From: Candidatus Egerieimonas intestinavium
GTDB taxonomy: Bacteria; Bacillota; Clostridia; Lachnospirales; Lachnospiraceae
Length of the DNA stretch: 52,234 nt
Reading direction: 5' to 3'
Assembly: GCA_018711815.1 (NCBI GenBank)
Contig: DVHU01000111.1
Coordinates: 1-52,234, forward strand
Positions 15,945 to 24,005 of the stretch are shown here, one piece after another. Below the pieces are notes generated by a model that saw only the letters and a program-made list of their open reading frames with translations, did not search any database and had not been told where the DNA came from. The position numbers and the translations under genes are program-made. Every line of letters starts with the position of its first letter. Positions within the stretch are counted from its first letter, which is position 1.

Positions 15945-17459
15945 ATGAGTCAGGAAGTCATTCTGAAAATGGAGGGCATCACAAAGCTGTTCCCCGGTGT
16001 AAAGGCTCTTGATAAAGTGGACCTGGAGCTGAGAAAGGGGGAGATCCTTGCGGTTATTGGGGAAAATGGCGCAGGGAAATCCACCTTGATGAAAGTCCTT
16101 TTGGGAATCCATCCTGCCGATGAGGGGACCATTGTCTATAAGGGGGAAAAAGTCCAGTTTTCCAGCCCCTTGGATGCCCTGAATAAAGGGATCGCCATGA
16201 TTCATCAGGAGATCAGTCTGATCCCCACCATGGATGTGGCGGAAAATATCTGGCTGGGCCGGGAAAAAGAGACCATGCGCCATGGCATGATCAGCAAAAA
16301 AGGGCGATATGAAAAAACCGATGAGTTTTTGAAGCAAATGGACATTGACCTGGATCCTAAAGCGCTGGTGCGGACCCTGTCTGTGGCAAAAATGCAGATG
16401 GTGGAGCTGGTACGGGCGGCTTCCTACAATGCGGATGTGATTATTATGGATGAGCCCACGTCGGCCCTGGCCAATGAAGAGATTGAAATTTTGTATCGGG
16501 TTGTGCGGGATCTGAAGAAACAGGGGGTTTCCATTATTTTTATTTCGCACAAGCTGGAAGAGATTTTTGAAATTTGCGACCGGGTGTCTGTGTACCGGGA
16601 CGGCCACTATATTTCCACCAACGATGTTAAAGATATCACCCAAGCCCAGCTGGTCAACATGATCGTGGGACGCTCCATCACCAATCAGTTTCCCAAAATG
16701 GAGGCGAATATTGGCGATGTGGTTTTGGAGGTCAGGGACTTTAACAGCGCGGGAGTATTTAAAAATGTGAATTTCCAGGTGCGTAAAGGGGAGATTCTGG
16801 GGATCTCCGGCCTGGTGGGCGCGGGAAGGACGGAGATCATGCGGGCCTTATTCGGCGCGGATCCCAAGGATTCCGGCCATGTCTACGTGGATGGCCAGGA
16901 GGTTAAGATTCACTCGCCCAAGGACGCCATCACCTGCGGGATCTCCATGCTGACAGAGGATAGAATGAGGACGGGCTCCATATACGCCCTTTCCGTAAAA
17001 CAAAACACGACTATCGCAAATTTCCGGGAGTATTGTTCCAAAGGAATTGGAGTTATCCACAGCAAAAAAGAAAATAAGGCCTTTGAGGAGCAGAGAGGTA
17101 AGATGGAGGTCAAATGCGCCTCTGAAAAACAGCTGATTTCTGAGCTGTCCGGCGGCAACCAGCAGAAGGTATTGATCGGACGCTGGCTGTTGACCAGGCC
17201 CAAAGTCCTGATCATAGATGAGCCCACCAGAGGTATCGACGTGGGGTCAAAATCGGAAATACATAAAGCCATCAGCCAGCTGGCCTGTGAAGGTATGGCA
17301 GTGATCATGATTTCTTCAGAGCTGCCGGAAATCCTGGGGATGTCTGACCGGATTCTGGTGGTACGCCACGGGGAGATTGTCTTTGAATGCGACAGAAAAG
17401 AGGCCACCCAGGAAAATCTGATCACCCACGCCTTCGGCGCGGAAGCGGAATCGGCATAA
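15945..17459 (+). CDS. Sugar ABC transporter ATP-binding protein (RbsA/MglA type)
   Basis: 504 residues with two fused ATPase domains. Domain 1 has Walker A GENGAGKST, Walker B VIIMDEPTSAL and an altered signature LSVAKMQ. Domain 2 has a degenerate P-loop GLVGAGRTE, the signature LSGGNQQK and Walker B VLIIDEPTRGID. This asymmetry is normal for the family, in which only one composite site hydrolyses ATP. It powers import with the binding protein upstream and the permease 25 bases downstream. The ATG at 15945 lies 10 bases after AGAGGAG. A start at 15939 is possible. Confidence 0.94.
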   Translation: MSQEVILKMEGITKLFPGVKALDKVDLELRKGEILAVIGENGAGKSTLMKVLLGIHPADEGTIVYKGEKVQFSSPLDALNKGIAMIHQEISLIPTMDVAENIWLGREKETMRHGMISKKGRYEKTDEFLKQMDIDLDPKALVRTLSVAKMQMVELVRAASYNADVIIMDEPTSALANEEIEILYRVVRDLKKQGVSIIFISHKLEEIFEICDRVSVYRDGHYISTNDVKDITQAQLVNMIVGRSITNQFPKMEANIGDVVLEVRDFNSAGVFKNVNFQVRKGEILGISGLVGAGRTEIMRALFGADPKDSGHVYVDGQEVKIHSPKDAITCGISMLTEDRMRTGSIYALSVKQNTTIANFREYCSKGIGVIHSKKENKAFEEQRGKMEVKCASEKQLISELSGGNQQKVLIGRWLLTRPKVLIIDEPTRGIDVGSKSEIHKAISQLACEGMAVIMISSELPEILGMSDRILVVRHGEIVFECDRKEATQENLITHAFGAEAESA

Positions 17460-17484
17460 GATGACAGTAAGAAAGGAAAAAACC

Positions 17485-18480
17485 ATGGCAAAAAATCAAG
17501 AAAAGAAATCGTTTTTTGAAAGCCCGGTAGGCAGCTTTCTGCTGCAGAATAAGGCTTTGGCAATTTTAGTAGTCTTTATGATCTCTGTGGCCTGCATTTC
17601 GCCCATATTTCTGACGCCCAGCAACCTGCTGAACCTGATCCGACAGATCGCCTACAGCGCAATTCTGGGAGCGGGATACACGATGATCCTCTCCTCGGGA
17701 CATATCGACCTGTCCATCGGCTGTGAGGTGGGCCTGGTGGGCGTGATCATGGGCAAGGCCCTGGTGGCGGATCTGCCGATCCCAGTGGCTATTCTGATTG
17801 GGCTCGTTTCAGCGGTACTGCTTTCTTCCCTCAACGCGGTACTGATTAACCTGCTGGATTTGCCGCCATTTATCATCACTCTGGCCACCATGAATGTATT
17901 TAAGGGCGCCTGCTACATTTACACAAAAATGGTGCCGGTGTCCAACCTGCCGGCGGCTTTTAACGCCATCGGTCAGGATTATACCTTTGGGATCCCCAAT
18001 CAGGTATATATCATGGTTTTCATGATGCTCGTCATTGCCTTTATCCTCTATAAAACCAAGTTTGGACGTTATTCTTTGGCCATCGGAGGAAATGCGGAGG
18101 CGGCCAGACTTTCCGGAATTAATGTTAAGATGATGCGCATCGGAATTTATGCGCTGATGGGGCTCTATGTGGGCGTTGCGGCCATGACGCTGACAGCCCG
18201 CTCCGCCTCCGCCCAGGTGTCCGCAGGACAGAATACGGAGATGGACGCCATCGCCGCGGTGGTTATGGGTGGAACGCCCATGAGCGGCGGTTCGGCCAAC
18301 GTGGTGGGTACTTTCTTTGGCTGCCTGATCGTAGGCGTGATCAACAACGGGCTAAACCTGATGGGCGTGGATTCCAACTGGCAGCTGGTGGCCAAAGGCC
18401 TTATGATCTTATTTGCCATTTCCCTTGATGTGATTTCCACTAACGTTACCAGAAACATGAGTAAGAAGAAAATGGCGTGA
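17485..18480 (+). CDS. Sugar ABC transporter permease (RbsC type)
   Basis: 331 residues with about nine or ten hydrophobic segments. Family motifs include GAGYTMILSSGHIDLSIG near residue 70 and GRYSLAIGGNAEAARLSGIN around 200, plus AAVVMGGTPMSGGSANVVGT. This is the membrane pore of a ribose-type importer and probably works as a homodimer with the double ATPase. The ATG at 17485 follows GAAAGGAAAA. It ends 20 bases before the second dehydrogenase gene. Confidence 0.94.
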   Translation: MAKNQEKKSFFESPVGSFLLQNKALAILVVFMISVACISPIFLTPSNLLNLIRQIAYSAILGAGYTMILSSGHIDLSIGCEVGLVGVIMGKALVADLPIPVAILIGLVSAVLLSSLNAVLINLLDLPPFIITLATMNVFKGACYIYTKMVPVSNLPAAFNAIGQDYTFGIPNQVYIMVFMMLVIAFILYKTKFGRYSLAIGGNAEAARLSGINVKMMRIGIYALMGLYVGVAAMTLTARSASAQVSAGQNTEMDAIAAVVMGGTPMSGGSANVVGTFFGCLIVGVINNGLNLMGVDSNWQLVAKGLMILFAISLDVISTNVTRNMSKKKMA

Positions 18481-18500
18481 TTCGGAAAGGAACGATACAG

Positions 18501-19646
18501 ATGAGCAGAAAAGTAGCAGTTATTGCCACCGGTTTTACCGGTCAGCAGCATACGGAGGCCATTCGCCGGATACCGGGAAATGAGGTGGCGGCCCTGGTGG
18601 ACGCTAACCCGGAGGCCTTAAAGGCGAAGGCGAAAGCGCTGGGCGTTGCAAAGGCTTATACCGATTATAAGCAGATGATCGAGGAGATACACCCCGATGT
18701 GATTCATAACTGTACCCCCAACGGTCTTCACTATGAGATTAATAAGTACGTTATGGAACAGGGAATTCATATTTACTGTGAAAAGCCTCTGGCCATTACG
18801 GTGGAGCAGGGGGAGGAGTTGGCAGAGATCGCAGAGAAAAAACACGTGGCAGCCGGTGTGAACTTTAATTACCGGAATAATGCCATTGTCCAGGAGATGA
18901 AGGAGCGGGTGCAGAACGGAAGCGCGGGGCGCATCTTTCATGTGACCGGCCAGTATTTCCAGGACTGGATGATGCTGGATACAGATTATAACTGGAGGCT
19001 CACCTCCGATATGGGCGGCGCTTCCAGAACCATAGCAGATATCGGAAGCCATTGGTTTGACACGGCCCAGTATGTGATGGGAAAGAAGATCGTATCTGTC
19101 CGGGCATCCGTATTGACAGTCCATCCCTTCCGGAAAAAGCCGGCCAAGGCGGCGGAGACCTTCCAGAAGGCCAGCTCGGATAACTACCAGCTGGTTCCCA
19201 TTGAATCTGAGGACGCCGCTTTTGTCCAGGTGAAATTTGAGGACGGCACCTTTGGAACGGTGAACCTCTCCCAGGTGATCGGGGGGCATTTGAATGACCT
19301 TCGGCTGGAAATCGCGGGAGAAAAGTGCTCCATGGAATGGAGGCAGGAGAATCCCGATTATCTCTCCATCGGAACCAGGGAGCTGGGAACCCAGATTATC
19401 CGGTCCGCTCCGGGGACGCTCTCCGGGGACGCCGTCCGGTATGCAACCCTGCCGGGAGGTCACCCGGTGGCCTGGACCGACGCCCTGCGAAACGGAATCC
19501 GTGAATATTATACCTCCATTGAGAAGGGCACTTTTGGGCAGGCGGGGCAGAGCTACGCCACCTTTGCCGATGGGGTTCAGATCATGAAACTGGTAGAAGC
19601 GTGTATGAAGAGCGCCAAAACAGGAGCGTGGGTAGATTTATCATGA
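18501..19646 (+). CDS. Gfo/Idh/MocA family oxidoreductase 2
   Basis: 381 residues. The nucleotide-binding start reads VAVIATGFTGQQHTEAI rather than the usual GxGxxG, though the overall strand-turn-helix pattern is kept. The EKP signature is at 94-96, and the second domain has DMGGASRTIADIGSHWFD with the conserved D-x-G-x-H. It is clearly a different subgroup from the enzyme at 13695. The GSHWFD and the two-dehydrogenase arrangement recall glycoside 3-oxidation systems in which one enzyme oxidises and another reduces. Spacing to its neighbours is 20 and 13 bases, so it is in the same operon. Whether it acts forward or in reverse is unknown. Confidence 0.9.
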   Translation: MSRKVAVIATGFTGQQHTEAIRRIPGNEVAALVDANPEALKAKAKALGVAKAYTDYKQMIEEIHPDVIHNCTPNGLHYEINKYVMEQGIHIYCEKPLAITVEQGEELAEIAEKKHVAAGVNFNYRNNAIVQEMKERVQNGSAGRIFHVTGQYFQDWMMLDTDYNWRLTSDMGGASRTIADIGSHWFDTAQYVMGKKIVSVRASVLTVHPFRKKPAKAAETFQKASSDNYQLVPIESEDAAFVQVKFEDGTFGTVNLSQVIGGHLNDLRLEIAGEKCSMEWRQENPDYLSIGTRELGTQIIRSAPGTLSGDAVRYATLPGGHPVAWTDALRNGIREYYTSIEKGTFGQAGQSYATFADGVQIMKLVEACMKSAKTGAWVDLS

Positions 19647-19659
19647 GGAGGATCAGAGA

Positions 19660-20622
19660 ATGAAGCTGGGAGTTTTGACTGTGCCTCTCTCAGACATGCC
19701 GCTGAGAGAAGCGCTTCCTTACCTTCGGGGCCTTGGGGTGCAGACGGTGGAGCTGGGGGCGGGGGGATACACCAATCCCGCCCACCTGCGGCCGGAGGTT
19801 CTCCTGAAGGACAAAAGTGAGATCAGGAAGCTGAAACAGCTTTTGAAAGAAAACGATATGGAGATCAGCGCTCTTTCCTGCCATGGAAACAGCGTTCATC
19901 CCAACAGGGAAATCGCGGCCCGGGCGGATCAGGTGCTTCGGGATACCATCTGTCTGGCAAATGAATTGGAGGTCGGCGTCGTCAATACCTTCTCCGGCTG
20001 TCCCGGGGATTGTGAGAGCTCCGAGAGGCCCAACTGGGTTACCTGCGCGTGGCCGGGGGACTATCCGGAAATCTTAAAATACCAGTGGGAGGATAAGCTG
20101 CTCCCCTACTGGGAAAAGGCCGGCGGATACGCCCAGGAGAAGGGCGTGAAGATCGCCTTTGAAATTCATCCCGGGTTCTGCGTCTACAATACGGAAACTA
20201 TGCTCCGCATCCATCGGGAGATAGGGCCTGTGCTGGGAGCGAATTTTGATCCCAGCCACCTGTTCTGGCAGGGGGTGGATATCCCCACGGCCCTGAGAGC
20301 CCTCAAAGGGATGATTTACAATTTCCACGCAAAGGACTGCCGCATAGATCCGGCAAATACGGCCAGGACAGGGGTCTTGGACACAAAGAGCTTTACGGAC
20401 GCGGCGGGCAGAAGCTGGATTTTCCGCACTGTGGGATACGGTCACGACGCGGCGGTTTGGAAGGATATCATTTCTGAACTGCGCAAGATTGGCTATGACG
20501 GCGCGGTAACCATCGAACATGAAGACTGTCTGATGTCCGGAAGGGAAGGGCTGGAGAAGGCCGTGGAATTCCTGAAGGACATTTTGATCTATGAGGAGCC
20601 CGGCACTGCATACTGGGCTTAG
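19660..20622 (+). CDS. Xylose-isomerase-like TIM barrel enzyme 1 (sugar isomerase/epimerase family)
   Basis: 320 residues. A TIM barrel of the AP-endonuclease-2 superfamily with the divalent-metal ligand pattern visible as E168 and H170 (FEIHPG), D197 and H200 (NFDPSHLFWQ), H223 (NFHAKD) and E286 (TIEHED). Members isomerise, epimerise or dehydrate keto sugars and inosose, and the PSHLFWQ segment is typical of a subgroup that occurs with Gfo/Idh/MocA enzymes. It would logically act on the 3-keto or inosose product of a neighbouring dehydrogenase. Operon spacing is 13 bases on both sides. The substrate is not determined. Confidence 0.88.
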   Translation: MKLGVLTVPLSDMPLREALPYLRGLGVQTVELGAGGYTNPAHLRPEVLLKDKSEIRKLKQLLKENDMEISALSCHGNSVHPNREIAARADQVLRDTICLANELEVGVVNTFSGCPGDCESSERPNWVTCAWPGDYPEILKYQWEDKLLPYWEKAGGYAQEKGVKIAFEIHPGFCVYNTETMLRIHREIGPVLGANFDPSHLFWQGVDIPTALRALKGMIYNFHAKDCRIDPANTARTGVLDTKSFTDAAGRSWIFRTVGYGHDAAVWKDIISELRKIGYDGAVTIEHEDCLMSGREGLEKAVEFLKDILIYEEPGTAYWA

Positions 20623-20635
20623 GAAGGAGGATAAC

Positions 20636-21094
20636 ATGGCAATCAGATATAAGGGGCTGGGACATGTGGCTCTGCGCTGTGCGGAGGAAAATATGGACAG
20701 GCTGGAAAAATTTTTTACCGAGACCATGGGCTTTAGAAGAGCCTTTGACCTGGTCAACGACAAGGGAGAGATATGGATCCGCTACTATCGGGTGGCTCCC
20801 GGGCAGTATATCGAGGTACTGCCGGGCATTCCCTCGGCTCCGGTGGATTACTACGATGGAAGCGTTCCCAGAAGCTGTCATTCCCATTACCATGCCTGCT
20901 TTCAGATAAGCGACCGGTTTGCGGCCATCGAAGAATTTGAGCAGAAGAAAGGCCTGAAGGTAAACAGGACGCCGGACGATTCGGTGGGCCTTTGCAAAAG
21001 CCACTGTATGTTTATCAACGATCCTGAAGGCGGAGAGTGGGAGCTGATGGAGTTTACTCCGGAAAGTCTTCAGATCGTTTGCGACAAAGAATAA
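20636..21094 (+). CDS. VOC superfamily protein 1
   Basis: 152 residues forming two beta-alpha-beta-beta-beta units. Candidate metal ligands are H10 (GHVALRC), the histidines of SHYHACF in the second unit, and E in GEWELMEF. VOC enzymes include glyoxalases, epimerases, dioxygenases and lyases that stabilise an enolate on a metal. An oxygen-using role is unlikely in an anaerobe. It is one of three VOC genes interleaved with two TIM barrels, so it probably acts on the same intermediate series. The start at 20636 follows GGAAGGAGG. Confidence 0.85.
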   Translation: MAIRYKGLGHVALRCAEENMDRLEKFFTETMGFRRAFDLVNDKGEIWIRYYRVAPGQYIEVLPGIPSAPVDYYDGSVPRSCHSHYHACFQISDRFAAIEEFEQKKGLKVNRTPDDSVGLCKSHCMFINDPEGGEWELMEFTPESLQIVCDKE

Positions 21095-21108
21095 AGGAGG
21101 AACAGATT

Positions 21109-21630
21109 ATGGCTGCTGGTTCTATTGTGAGACTGACCCATTGTACCTTCACCTGCAAGGATTATCCCAAAATGGTGGATTTCTATGAGAATACCATGGG
21201 GCTGGAGAAATTGTTTACGATTAACTATGAGCAGGATATTATTGACGGATACATTTCCCAGGGCTATCCGCTGAAGGCAAAGCCCGGGGATGAGTGGATT
21301 ACCTATTTAAAAATTGCGCCCAGAGAGTTTATCGAGCTCTTCAACTGTCCCTATGCGGGAGATAACGATACCATGAACCAGGAATTCCATCACGTGTGTC
21401 TGGTGGTAAAGGATATCCATGAGGCGGCAAAGGAGCTGGAAGATAAAGGAGTTACCTTATGGCACGGCCCCAAGTGGCTGGGCAATCCCTTTACCAGACC
21501 TTACGCCCAGGAGGGCGAGCCGGGGCAGTGCGGTTCTCTGGCCTTCTACGTCCAGGATCCGGAAGGAAATGAAATCGAGGTCATGCAGTATACGGAGAAC
21601 AGCCTTCAATTAAAATACGACCACGACTGA
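21109..21630 (+). CDS. VOC superfamily protein 2
   Basis: 173 residues. Candidate metal ligands are H11 (LTHCTF), the histidine of EFHHVCLVV and the glutamate of GNEIEVMQY, the layout of an active metal-binding VOC protein. The segment FVQDPEGNEIEVMQY-like is the standard C-terminal strand, seen here with a tyrosine before VQDP. It shares the first-unit layout DYPKMVDFYENTMGLEK with lactoylglutathione lyases but lacks their other substrate features. It lies 14 bases after VOC 1, with which it might form a heterodimer. AAAGGAGG precedes the start. Confidence 0.87.
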   Translation: MAAGSIVRLTHCTFTCKDYPKMVDFYENTMGLEKLFTINYEQDIIDGYISQGYPLKAKPGDEWITYLKIAPREFIELFNCPYAGDNDTMNQEFHHVCLVVKDIHEAAKELEDKGVTLWHGPKWLGNPFTRPYAQEGEPGQCGSLAFYVQDPEGNEIEVMQYTENSLQLKYDHD

Positions 21631-21648
21631 CGAAAGGAGGAGAGGGCA

Positions 21649-22425
21649 ATGAAAATCGGGTATCAGCTTTTTTCCGCGCTGGAGCTCTGCGGCAGCGGAG
21701 AAGGACTTGAACAGACCATCCGCAAAATTGCGCAGATGGGCTACGACGGAGTGGAATTTTTCAGCTATGGGGGAATTTCCGCGGGCCGGATGAAGGAGAT
21801 CCTGGCAGAATGTAAGGTGGAAGCCATAAACTCCCATGTCCAGCTGGAGCGGTGGCAGAAGGATCCTGAGGGGGAAATCCTGTATGCCAGGGAAGCGGGA
21901 ATTCCCTATGTGACCATCCCTTGGGTGGCGCCAAAGCTGCGCAGCGCGGAAGGCTTTCGTCAAATTCGGGAGCTCTGCACAAGACTGGCCCCTCTCTGTG
22001 AAGAGCAGGGGGTAGGACTTCTCTACCACAATCATCATTTTGAATTTGAAAAAGAGGAGGACCGCTATATCTTAGATTCCCTCCTGGAGGCGGATTCCCG
22101 GGTGGGACTGGAGCTGGATACCTTCTGGGCCCATTATGCAAAGGTTAAGCCCGCGGATTATATGGAAAAACAAAAGGAGCGTCTGCGCCTGATTCACGTA
22201 AAGGATTACCTAAGCCTTTCCGGCGGTCCTGAGGCGGGCGGTATGGAAATGCCCCTTTTTGCAGCCATAGGAACCGGGGAGATGGATAATGAGCGGATTT
22301 TTGGGAAAGCAAAGGAGCTGGGGCTTAACTGGGTGATCGTGGAGCAGGATAACAGCCAGATCGATGTCCTGGAAAGCGCCCGGCAGAGCCTGAAGTCCCT
22401 GAAGGAGGCGTTTAAGGATGAGTGA
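21649..22425 (+). CDS. Xylose-isomerase-like TIM barrel enzyme 2
   Basis: 258 residues. The metal-site pattern is YHNHHFEF (H127-H130), E155 and D157 (GLELDTFW), H183 to D186 (HVKD) and E232 (VEQDNS). This is the short, IolE/IolI-like branch common in Firmicutes, distinct from the 320-residue paralogue at 19660. Reactions in this branch include inosose dehydration and keto-sugar isomerisation. Having two different TIM barrels suggests two successive steps. Its last 8 bases overlap the third VOC gene, so their translation is probably coupled. GAAAGGAGG precedes the start. Confidence 0.88.
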   Translation: MKIGYQLFSALELCGSGEGLEQTIRKIAQMGYDGVEFFSYGGISAGRMKEILAECKVEAINSHVQLERWQKDPEGEILYAREAGIPYVTIPWVAPKLRSAEGFRQIRELCTRLAPLCEEQGVGLLYHNHHFEFEKEEDRYILDSLLEADSRVGLELDTFWAHYAKVKPADYMEKQKERLRLIHVKDYLSLSGGPEAGGMEMPLFAAIGTGEMDNERIFGKAKELGLNWVIVEQDNSQIDVLESARQSLKSLKEAFKDE

Positions 22426-22936
22426 AGCGAATCACAGGGTCCTTAGGGATTCGGCTGGGTCCCAGGACGGAAGAATGAAAAATCATTTGGAGCTTAAGCA
22501 GTTTGCTCAGATTGCAATCATTGTGGAGGATATTGAAAAGGCGGCCAGGGAGTGGGCAGAGATCCTCGGAGTTCCCGTGCCGGAGATCATTGAGCAGCCG
22601 AAACCGGAAAAACCTCAGCCCAATCTGACTTATCGGGGAGTTCCCGCCTGCTACGGTCTGCGGCTGGCTGTCATTGAGGCACCTCAGGGATTTATTATTG
22701 AGCTTCACCAGTGCGATGAAAATGACAGTACCTTCCGGGAATTTGTAAACAAACATGGATATGGCGTCCATCATCTGGGATTTTTGACAGGGGAGAAAAG
22801 GGACGCTGTGGTAGATGAATTTTGTGAGAGAGGTTATGAGCTCCGGACGGTCGGAATGTATGAGGACGGAAGCTGGACTATCATAGACAGTGAGGACACC
22901 CTGGGAGTCAACTTAAACGTAAAGCCGCATATGTAG
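22418..22936 (+). CDS. VOC superfamily protein 3, methylmalonyl-CoA-epimerase-like
   Basis: 172 residues. The layout FAQIAIIVEDIEKAAREWAE, then IIELHQ, YGVHHLGF and a final strand LGVNLNV resembles methylmalonyl-CoA epimerase-type VOC proteins. The first metal histidine of that family (HVGIAV) appears replaced by Q (AQIAII), while the second-unit histidines and a glutamate are kept. Activity may therefore be changed or lost. AAGGAGG at 22401-22407 lies 10 bases before the chosen start. A later ATG at 22475 would also give a full domain but has a poor ribosome site. Coupled to the TIM barrel upstream. Confidence 0.82.
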   Translation: MSEANHRVLRDSAGSQDGRMKNHLELKQFAQIAIIVEDIEKAAREWAEILGVPVPEIIEQPKPEKPQPNLTYRGVPACYGLRLAVIEAPQGFIIELHQCDENDSTFREFVNKHGYGVHHLGFLTGEKRDAVVDEFCERGYELRTVGMYEDGSWTIIDSEDTLGVNLNVKPHM

Positions 22937-22946
22937 GAGGAAATTT

Positions 22947-23834
22947 ATGTCCTTTGAAGAGTACAACAGAAACCGTTGCCAAAGATGCCGGATTGAAATT
23001 TTTGATCTGGAAACGGGCGAAAGCCGGACGGTTAAGCAGTTTGACCGGGTAGTGGAAGCGCCAAACTGGACGGAAGACGGAAAATATTTAGTATTTAATA
23101 GTTATGGAAAGCTTTACCGCCTGAATCTGGAAACGGGCGAGGAAGAAACTATCGAGACGGGAGAAGCCGTCACCTGCAACAATGACCACGTATTGGAGCC
23201 GGGAGGAACGGGAATTGCTTTTTCCAGCGGGATTGAGGGGGATGAGGATTCCCGGATCTTTGTGAAGGAAGGGCTGCAGGGGAAGGTGCGTATGGTTGTG
23301 TCAGAGCCCTTGAGCTATCTTCATGGGTGGTCGCCGGACCGTAAGACCCTGGCCTTTTGCGCAGCCCGATCCTATGAAGGGAAGCTGGAGTGGGATATTT
23401 ATTCGGTTCCGGCCAAGGGCGGTGAAGAAGTTCGCTTGACGGACGCTCCCGGTCTCAACGACGGCCCGGAATATTCCAGAGACGGAAAATATATCTGGTT
23501 CAATTCGGTGAGAACCGGTCTCATGCAGGTGTGGCGGATGGATGCGGACGGAAAAAGGCAGACCCAGATGACCTTTGATGAGAACATGAATTCCTGGTTC
23601 CCCCACGTTTCCCCCGATGGAACGAAGGTGGTCTATGTGTGCTATCATAAGGGGGATTTGGAGCCTGGGGAGCACCTGCCGGACAAAAATGTAGAGATCC
23701 GGATGATCCCCGCGGAGGGCGGCCAGGAGAAGACTCTGGTGAAGCTCTTTGGCGGTCAGGGAACCATGAATGTGAACAGCTGGTCGCCGGACTCAAAAAA
23801 ATTTGCCTATGTCAGTTATGAAGGGGAAGAGTAG
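22947..23834 (+). CDS. Cytosolic six-bladed beta-propeller protein (PD40/TolB-like)
   Basis: 295 residues with no signal peptide. Six copies of the pattern S-P-D-G-K-x-h-h-F occur (WTEDGKYLVF, EPGGTGIAF, SPDRKTLAF, SRDGKYIWF, SPDGTKVVYV, SPDSKKFAYV), one per blade. Histidines H81, H126 and H220 fall at the same place, just before the motif, in three blades, so they could face the central channel and bind a metal, as in oligogalacturonate lyases of this fold. That function is inference. It is the last gene of the operon, 10 bases after VOC 3. A lyase or a keto-sugar-processing enzyme fits the context better than the secretion role of true TolB. Confidence 0.85.
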   Translation: MSFEEYNRNRCQRCRIEIFDLETGESRTVKQFDRVVEAPNWTEDGKYLVFNSYGKLYRLNLETGEEETIETGEAVTCNNDHVLEPGGTGIAFSSGIEGDEDSRIFVKEGLQGKVRMVVSEPLSYLHGWSPDRKTLAFCAARSYEGKLEWDIYSVPAKGGEEVRLTDAPGLNDGPEYSRDGKYIWFNSVRTGLMQVWRMDADGKRQTQMTFDENMNSWFPHVSPDGTKVVYVCYHKGDLEPGEHLPDKNVEIRMIPAEGGQEKTLVKLFGGQGTMNVNSWSPDSKKFAYVSYEGEE

Positions 23835-23872
23835 ATCAAAATTTTTACCCGGATAAAAAACTTGTTCATGTG

Positions 23873-23922
23873 AAAACAGCTTTTGTCTTATGGAGAGAAT
23901 CCGAAAGGCAACAGCTGTTTTT
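23873..23922 (+). terminator. Possible terminator of the catabolic operon
   Basis: AAAACAGC (23873-23880) pairs with GCTGTTTT (23914-23921) and ends in five T. The 33-base loop is long for an intrinsic terminator, so efficiency is doubtful. Confidence 0.4.
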
Positions 23923-23923
23923 C

Positions 23924-23952
23924 TTGCCAGAAAAAGGGAAAAAATGTATAAT
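23924..23952 (+). promoter_or_regulatory. Promoter of the second LacI gene
   Basis: TTGCCA (23924-23929) and a perfect TATAAT (23947-23952) are separated by 17 bases. The leader to the start codon is about 45 bases. Confidence 0.75.
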
Positions 23953-24005
23953 AAAACCCATAGAATGATTAAAGAAACAGAGAATCAAAGGACAATGGAT
24001 AGAGT

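Noticed and set aside
14955-16643. 562-codon antisense frame across the binding protein and ATPase genes
   Set aside because: It spans two confirmed plus-strand genes and the gap between them, with no ribosome site and no recognisable domain.
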